Shown in pieces: positions 59,087-64,000 of a DNA stretch of 64,000 nucleotides. The position numbers and the translations under genes were made by a program. The stretch covers positions 71,936 through 135,935 of the forward strand of contig CAJUST010000004.1 in NCBI GenBank assembly GCA_910589105.1. Reading direction: 5' to 3'. Position 1 is the stretch's first letter, and each line of letters begins with the position of its first letter. The notes beneath the pieces are model-generated. The model did not search any database, was not told the origin of the DNA, and worked only from the letters and a program-made list of their open reading frames with translations. Source of the stretch: an uncultured Lachnospiraceae bacterium (GTDB lineage Bacteria > Bacillota > Clostridia > Lachnospirales > Lachnospiraceae).

Positions 59087-61174
59087 TTATTCTGCCCCGT
59101 CTAATTTATTTGCCCTCGCCTGCACTTCTTTTTCCTGAATATCGGACGGCGCCTGTTCATATCTTGCAAATTCATAGGAAAAATCGCCTGCTCCGCCCGT
59201 CATGGAACGAAGATCCGTATTATAGCCAAACAGTTCCATGCTCGGAACATCCGCTACGATTTCCTGTTTGCCGCCGTCGATTGGGTTCATTCCAAGCACT
59301 CTTCCGCGCCGTTTGTTTAAATCTCCCATAATATCTCCGGTAAACGTATCCGGAGCGACGACTTTTAAGGAGACAATCGGCTCTAAGAGTACCGGAGACG
59401 CTTCTAAAAAGCCTTTTTTAAACGCCTGCCTTGACGCTGTTTTAAATGCCATTTCGGAGGAATCGACCGGATGGTAAGAGCCGTCATACAGCACTGCTTT
59501 TACGCCAACTACTGGATATGCGGCAAGCGGCCCTCTTAAAACTGCTTCCTGAACGCCTTTTTCCACTGCCGGAAAATAGTTTTTCGGCACTGCGCCGCCT
59601 ACGACGATCTGGTCAAATTCATAAGCTTCTTCTAAATTTCCGGAAGGCTCAAACGTCATTTTTACATGGCCGTACTGTCCATGTCCGCCGGACTGTTTCT
59701 TATATTTCGACTCTACATCTGATTTTTTACGGATTGTTTCCCGGAATGCAACTTTTGGCCTTGAAAGTTCAATCTCAATTTTATATTTATTCAATAATTT
59801 ACTGACAACTATTTCTAAGTGCTGTTCTCCGATTCCATATAATAACGTCTGGCCGTTTTCGCTGTCATTGACATTTTTCAAGGTCAAATCTTCCATTGTC
59901 AGTTTTTGCAGCGCCTGAGAAATTTTGTCCTCGTCTCCTTTATTTTTTGCCCGATAGCGCATATATGTATACGGCGTCGGCATACTTGTACGGATATATA
60001 GGATTGGATTGGCTTTTGTGGAAAGCGAATCTGTCGTTTCTGTATTCGACAGTTTTGCCAGCGCGCCAATATCCCCCGCATGGAGCTCTTTGACTTCCTC
60101 GGCCTTGTTTCCTCTTAAAACATAGAGTTTTCCAATTTTTTCTTCTACGCCTTTGTGGTAATTGTAAAGGACGTCGTCTGTTTTTAACACGCCGGAGTTG
60201 ACTTTTATCAAAGAGTATTTTCCGATAAACGGATCGACGATTGTTTTAAACACATAGGCTGATTTTGGCTTTGCAAAGTTGTAATCCGCCTGATACACTT
60301 CATTTGTCTTAGCGTTAATGCCCGCGCATGTTTTCTTGTCCGGGCCGGGGAGATATTTCACAATGTCAACTAAGAGCGTATAGACGCCCCTTGCCATTAT
60401 ATTCGATCCCATCAGCACTGGAATAATGCTGCCGTCCGCCACATTTACACGCAGCGCCTGACGGATTTCGTCTTCGGAAAATTCTTCGCCGCCAAAATAC
60501 CTGTCCATAAATTCTTCGCTTGTCTCTGCTACGGCTTCCATTAAGGCTTCGCGGCAGATGTCTAAGTTTTCTTTGGAATAATCCGGCACGTCGGATTTTT
60601 CTATGCCGCCTTTGTCCGTCCAGCGTTTTGCCCGCTGCTGCAGTACGTTGACATATCCCACAAATACGCCGTTTTCCCGGATAGGCAAATGAAACGGCGC
60701 AATTTTCTTGCCATATAATTCCTGAAGGTCTTCTACCACCTGACGGTAGCTGGCCTCGTCAATATCCATATCTGTCACAAATACCATTCTCGGAAGTTTA
60801 TATTTTTCACAAATCTCCCACGCTCTTTTCGTTCCCACTTCAATGCCCGCTTTGCCGGATACGACAATAATCGCCGCGTCCGCCACTGCCGCTATTTCTT
60901 CCACTTCGCCGGCAAAATCAAAATATCCGGGCGTATCTAAAATATTAATTTTCGTATCTTCCCATAAAATCGGGACAACGGAAGCGTTAATCGAAAACTG
61001 GCGCTTCGTTTCTTCCTTATCGTAATCACTAATCGTATTGCCGTCGGCAACCTTCCCCATACGGGTCGTAAGCCCGGATAAATATGCCATCGCCTCTACA
61101 AGGCTGGTCTTTCCGCATCCCCCATGCCCGAACAGCGCTACGTTACGAATCTTGTCAGTTGTGTAAACATTCAT
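59087..61174 (-). CDS. Elongation factor G-like GTPase (EF-G paralogue)
   Basis: A 695-residue translational GTPase of the EF-G-like (EF-G II) group, distinct from the canonical fusA product. Motifs: G1 GHGGCGKTSL, G2 region KRQFSINASVVPI, G3 DTPGYFDF. The G4 motif, normally NKxD, reads VTDMDID, so guanine recognition may be altered. Domains II to V follow (AYVFKTIVDPFIGKYSLIKV, SGGHGQYGHVKMTFEPS, YPVVGVKAVLYDGSYHPVDSSE, GDIMGDLNKRRGRVLGM). GGAGG lies seven bases before the ATG. Members of this group are of unclear role, from ribosome recycling to protection. It is not in a ribosomal-protein operon here. Confidence 0.88.
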   Translation of the reverse strand: MNVYTTDKIRNVALFGHGGCGKTSLVEAMAYLSGLTTRMGKVADGNTISDYDKEETKRQFSINASVVPILWEDTKINILDTPGYFDFAGEVEEIAAVADAAIIVVSGKAGIEVGTKRAWEICEKYKLPRMVFVTDMDIDEASYRQVVEDLQELYGKKIAPFHLPIRENGVFVGYVNVLQQRAKRWTDKGGIEKSDVPDYSKENLDICREALMEAVAETSEEFMDRYFGGEEFSEDEIRQALRVNVADGSIIPVLMGSNIMARGVYTLLVDIVKYLPGPDKKTCAGINAKTNEVYQADYNFAKPKSAYVFKTIVDPFIGKYSLIKVNSGVLKTDDVLYNYHKGVEEKIGKLYVLRGNKAEEVKELHAGDIGALAKLSNTETTDSLSTKANPILYIRTSMPTPYTYMRYRAKNKGDEDKISQALQKLTMEDLTLKNVNDSENGQTLLYGIGEQHLEIVVSKLLNKYKIEIELSRPKVAFRETIRKKSDVESKYKKQSGGHGQYGHVKMTFEPSGNLEEAYEFDQIVVGGAVPKNYFPAVEKGVQEAVLRGPLAAYPVVGVKAVLYDGSYHPVDSSEMAFKTASRQAFKKGFLEASPVLLEPIVSLKVVAPDTFTGDIMGDLNKRRGRVLGMNPIDGGKQEIVADVPSMELFGYNTDLRSMTGGAGDFSYEFARYEQAPSDIQEKEVQARANKLDGAE

Positions 61175-61302
61175 AGCAAATCCTCCAATCTGGTTAGTAA
61201 CAGAATTTTCTGTCCTTATACCGTTATATTTTACTAAATTTTCAGTTATATTACAACTATTTTATGCAAAATTACAATAAAAAGAAAACGCTATTATCAA
61301 CT

Positions 61303-61331
61303 TGAATTACGACTGTAAACCTGATATACTA
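61303..61331 (+). promoter_or_regulatory. Promoter of the lipoprotein gene
   Basis: TTGAAT (61303-61308), 17 bp, TATACT (61326-61331), giving a start near 61338, directly before a nine-bp inverted repeat. Confidence 0.7.
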
Positions 61332-61341
61332 CATAAGAAGC

Positions 61342-61370
61342 CAATACTGTAAAATGATTGCAGTATTGGT
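61342..61370 (+). repeat. Inverted repeat at the 5' end of the lipoprotein message
   Basis: CCAATACTG (61342-61350) and CAGTATTGG (61362-61370) are perfect inverted repeats around an 11-base spacer. Being at the very start of the transcript, they could be a repressor operator or a 5' stabilising hairpin. No T run follows. Confidence 0.65.
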
Positions 61371-61398
61371 AAAATATACAAATTCAGGAGGAAAAGTT

Positions 61399-61827
61399 AT
61401 GAAAAGAAAAGTTGTTAAAATGGGTTTGGCGCTCGTAATGTCAGCGGCTTTGCTGGCCGGATGCGGCGGCAGTTCTGAAGCAGAGAATTTTAAAAATGAC
61501 TTAAAAGCATTTGCTGCGCTTGAGGGAGTAGACAACACAGATTTTGAAGCTATGTCAAAGGCTGTTGAGGAATTAAACCTCAATACTGATGAGGGAAAAA
61601 CAATTAAAGACGATTTGCAGGAAGTAGTGGAATATACGAAAAAAGCAATGGAAGCCACAACTTCAGGGGAAGCCATGGACGCGGAGGCTATTACAAAACT
61701 GCAGGAAGACGTTCAGGCAATGACAGAGAAGACACAGAAGGATTTAGAATCCTTTATCAAAGCAGCAGCAGATTCCGGAATAGAGGAATCCGACTTAGAA
61801 GGGTTAGCAGGCGATCTTGGTCTGTAA
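61399..61827 (+). CDS. Small lipoprotein with DUF6591-like helical domain
   Basis: A 142-residue lipoprotein. Start at 61399 with AGGAGG seven bases upstream; signal peptide KMGLALVMSAALLAGC has a clear lipobox LLAGC, so the mature protein is lipid-anchored outside the membrane. The rest is acidic and helical (ENFKNDLKAFAALEG, EDVQAMTEKTQKDLESFIK). I recognise no domain with certainty; DUF6591 is a guess from size and composition. Own promoter and terminator; no operon partner. Confidence 0.85.
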   Translation: MKRKVVKMGLALVMSAALLAGCGGSSEAENFKNDLKAFAALEGVDNTDFEAMSKAVEELNLNTDEGKTIKDDLQEVVEYTKKAMEATTSGEAMDAEAITKLQEDVQAMTEKTQKDLESFIKAAADSGIEESDLEGLAGDLGL

Positions 61828-61864
61828 AAACCATTTTTCAACTGCATAAATAAGCAATCAAAAC

Positions 61865-61898
61865 AAAGGAATTGTCTGCGGACAGTTCCTTTATTTTT
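61865..61898 (+). terminator. Terminator of the lipoprotein gene
   Basis: Arms AAAGGAATTGTC and GACAGTTCCTTT with a four-base loop, followed by ATTTTTG. Confidence 0.85.
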
Positions 61899-61908
61899 GA
61901 AACCAGAC

Positions 61909-61950
61909 AAAAAAGAGAGTACGCGCCTTTTGCGCGGTACTCTCTTTTTA
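61909..61950. terminator. Terminator of the Big_2 surface-protein gene
   Basis: Arms AAAAAGAGAGTACGCGC and GCGCGGTACTCTCTTTTT make a strong stem with A and T runs on both sides. It lies eight bp after the stop of the minus-strand gene and can also back up the lipoprotein terminator. Confidence 0.88.
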
Positions 61951-61957
61951 AAATTAC

Positions 61958-64000
61958 TTACTTAATTTTTGGTTTTTTCATTCCGGCTTTTTTGAATTTG
62001 TTTAATAATTTCTTCTTTTGCTTTTTCGAAAATCCTTTTGCCTGAATTTGGATACCGGATTTTGTCTTTTTAAACGCTCCTGATTGAATCGTTTTTAATG
62101 CCTTTCCTTTTATTATAACTTTCTTTAATTTTTTGCAGTTTAAAAAGGCATTTTTAGCGATTTTCTTGACATTTTTACTAACAGTCAATGTAGTTAATTT
62201 TTTACAGTTTTTAAATGCTCCCTTTCCAATGCCTACGACGGTACATTCTACGCCTTTTACTTTTACTTTTTCCGGTATCTTAACTTTTTTCGCTTTCTTA
62301 CTGTCCGCTTTTTTGATAATCACTGTCCGTTTTGCCGCGTCTTCCACTTCATATTCCACATATCCGATTTTTTCCGTTGCGCCTTTCGTAATAGCAGGCT
62401 GCGCAGTCAGTTTTTCCCATTTTGCATATAACGCGCAGTTTTTATAAATCTTTTCTTTGTTAAATGAGAACAGCGTTTTTCCCTGCGCATCTTTGTACCA
62501 GTCAATAAATTTATATCCTGCCCTTGTCGGGTTTGCCGGACGTTTTACATAAGATCCATATGCAACCTTCTGGGAAGTCACTTTTGAACCGTAGTTAAGA
62601 TGAAATTGCACTGTAAATTCTATTGCTTTCCACTTTGCATACAGCGTAATGTTGCCTGTCACAGGACTGCCAAACTTATATGCTTTTGTTCCGGCTCTGT
62701 CTGTATACCAGCCAATAAATGTATAGCCCGTTCTTGTCGGATTCGGTTTATGCTGTTTGAACCCTTCTGCGCTTACTGTCTGAGAGCCAGGGCCTCCCTT
62801 TCCTTTGTTCGCATCGTAGGTTACTTTATAATTGACGCTGCCAGGTGTACCTTTCGTATCAACCTTGACGGCAGCTTTCGCTTCTATTCCGGAACCGTCT
62901 GCCGCTTCTGCTATGACTGTTGTCTCTCCGTCTGCTACTGACGTTACGGTTCCTTCCTTTGATACTTTTGCGATAGTTTCATCTTCTGATTTCCATACAA
63001 CATTTGGATTCGACGCATTTGACGGTTCTACTTTTGCCGTTATCGTCTTTTCATCGCCAATAGTGTCAAATGTTAGAGAATCCGGTTCTAAAATAATACG
63101 TTCTACATTTACTGCCGGAGCTTCATCCGGGTCATTGACTGTCACTTTCGCGGTTTCTTCCACGCCGGAACCATCGGCGGCGGTGGCTGTAATTGTTGCC
63201 GTTCCGTTTGCTTTCGCCGTCACTTCGCCTGTCTGTGACACTGTCGCAACGGATTTGTTGTCTGAACTCCATGTGAGATTTTTGTTTGCCGCATTTTCTG
63301 GCATAACTTCCGCTGTTATCGTCTCTTTTTTGCCGATTTTATTGATTGTCAGCGTTTTCGGATTTAATGTAATACTTGTCACTTGCACTGCCGGCTCTGC
63401 ATCTGGATCGTCTACTTCCACTTCCGCGGTTTCTTCCACGCCGGAACCATCGGCAGCGGTCGCTTTGATTGTCGCCGTTCCGTTTGCTTTCGCCGTTACC
63501 TCGCCTGTCTGTGACACCGTCGCAATAGCCTCATTGTCCGAACTCCATGTAAGTCTTTTGTTTGCTGCATTTGCCGGAAGGACGGTCGGTGTGATTGTTT
63601 GTTTCGTATTTAATTTATTAAATGTAAGGGCAGCCGGATCTAACGTAATGCTTTCCACTTTGACCGGATTTTCTACATTCGAATCATCTACCGTTACGTT
63701 TACTGTTTTTGAAACGCCGGAACCATCTGCGGCTAAAGCAGTAATAGTAGCTGTTCCATTGCTGATTGCCATAACTGCGCCTTTATTAGATACCGCTGCA
63801 ATCTCCGGATGATCGGATTTCCACAATACCGCCGGATCGGACGCCGCAGACGGCGTGACTGCCGCTTTTAATTTCTTTACGGAGCCTATTTTATCTATGG
63901 AAAGTTCTGTCGGCGTAACCGTAATGTTTGTGACCGGAGTGTGATCTGACTCCAGGCCTTTCATTACCAAAAGGCCTTTCATTTTCTTTAATTGATATAA
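61958..64000 (-). CDS. Surface protein with Big_2, InlB-type and LRR modules, partial (5' end outside window)
   Basis: The frame is open to the right edge (codons continue upstream of the internal ATG at 63982), so the N-terminus and any signal peptide lie outside. Visible 680 codons hold four Big_2 (bacterial Ig-like) domains of about 92-97 residues (each with LTWSSDNEAIATVS or similar and NGTATITATAADGSG), two InlB B-repeats (TGYTFIGWYTDRAG; AGYKFIDWYKDAQG), a BspA-type LRR (VVGIGKGAFKNCKKLTTLTV) and a Lys-rich end KKQKKKLLNKFKKAGMKK. The C-terminal layout matches the GH20 protein at 2605. No LPXTG. Probably an adhesin or a large glycan-active enzyme whose catalytic part is off the window. 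Confidence 0.88.
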   Translation of the reverse strand, partial: LYQLKKMKGLLVMKGLESDHTPVTNITVTPTELSIDKIGSVKKLKAAVTPSAASDPAVLWKSDHPEIAAVSNKGAVMAISNGTATITALAADGSGVSKTVNVTVDDSNVENPVKVESITLDPAALTFNKLNTKQTITPTVLPANAANKRLTWSSDNEAIATVSQTGEVTAKANGTATIKATAADGSGVEETAEVEVDDPDAEPAVQVTSITLNPKTLTINKIGKKETITAEVMPENAANKNLTWSSDNKSVATVSQTGEVTAKANGTATITATAADGSGVEETAKVTVNDPDEAPAVNVERIILEPDSLTFDTIGDEKTITAKVEPSNASNPNVVWKSEDETIAKVSKEGTVTSVADGETTVIAEAADGSGIEAKAAVKVDTKGTPGSVNYKVTYDANKGKGGPGSQTVSAEGFKQHKPNPTRTGYTFIGWYTDRAGTKAYKFGSPVTGNITLYAKWKAIEFTVQFHLNYGSKVTSQKVAYGSYVKRPANPTRAGYKFIDWYKDAQGKTLFSFNKEKIYKNCALYAKWEKLTAQPAITKGATEKIGYVEYEVEDAAKRTVIIKKADSKKAKKVKIPEKVKVKGVECTVVGIGKGAFKNCKKLTTLTVSKNVKKIAKNAFLNCKKLKKVIIKGKALKTIQSGAFKKTKSGIQIQAKGFSKKQKKKLLNKFKKAGMKKPKIK
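63155..63560. repeat. Near-identical 276-bp direct repeats within the Big_2 domains
   Basis: The stretch starting TTCTTCCACGCCGGAACCAT at 63155 recurs at 63431, a 276-bp (92-codon) period, and stays nearly identical at DNA level for more than 100 bases. This indicates recent duplication or gene conversion between the second and third Ig-like domains and a site for copy-number change. Confidence 0.75.

Noticed and set aside
62832..63812. Plus-strand 326-codon open frame
   Set aside because: It is the antisense shadow of the Big_2 repeats of the 61958-64000 protein; composition is low-complexity and no ribosome-binding site fits.

Overview
The window reads as chromosomal DNA from a low-to-mid GC Gram-positive anaerobe, most likely a gut Lachnospiraceae (Clostridia). 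Signs are a Phe T-box in front of pheST, groESL under a CIRCE operator, a SpoIID-type sporulation protein, a diderm-unlike cell-wall L,D-transpeptidase, a short archaeal-type LeuCD, ATP-type PEP carboxykinase, and several large secreted proteins built from InlB-type repeats, FIVAR modules and Lys-rich leucine-rich repeats. Most genes lie on the minus strand. No rRNA, tRNA or CRISPR array was seen.

Layout: 1-2600 pheS-pheT with T-box leader; 2605-9318 a 2237-residue secreted GH20 hexosaminidase; 9589-12635 YihY-like and SpoIID-like membrane proteins; 12676-13083 a probable 6S RNA with a peculiar repeat-rich 3' tail; 13167-17676 central metabolism (pckA, cdd, deoC, citrate synthase); 18562-19824 a CheY-like/CheX-like pair; 19957-21447 thrC; 21656-24826 an accessory patch with an M.HhaI-like DNA methyltransferase, IS3-family debris, a long hairpin and an HNH/AP2-like protein; 24868-29421 L,D-transpeptidase, leuCD and its divergent LysR regulator; 29436-32905 a McrBC restriction system; 32979-35883 YbaK and groESL; 36041-38348 a lipase-like protein, a HAD phosphatase and a small membrane protein; 38481-49692 an extracellular polysaccharide operon headed by a helicase; 49736-50435 a repeat-rich intergenic region with a perfect consensus promoter; 50439-54550 malQ and leuS; 54816-58939 two secreted proteins separated by nuclease and resolvase debris; 59087-61174 an EF-G paralogue; 61399-61827 a lipoprotein; 61958-64000 another surface protein cut by the window edge.

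How the parts fit: the polysaccharide genes form a Wzx/Wzy-type set (phosphoglycosyl transferase, GT4, acyltransferase, EpsG-like polymerase, GT2, flippase, pyruvyl transferase, GT2) with tight overlaps and an abrupt GC change inside it, so it looks assembled from different sources. The GH20 enzyme, the Big_2 protein and the propeller protein are the outward-facing, host- or mucin-facing layer. The methyltransferase (predicted GCGC) and McrBC make a defence-related pair whose textbook specificities would conflict.

The items most worth follow-up are three RNA-like loci without coding capacity: the 6S RNA whose promoter-to-terminator transcript carries about eight ACAAA-type repeats; the plus-strand transcript predicted at 50048-50435 with tandem 40-bp repeats and hairpins; and the 104-nt hairpin leader of the HNH/AP2-like gene. 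All function statements come from reading translated sequence and remembered family motifs; no database search was run.
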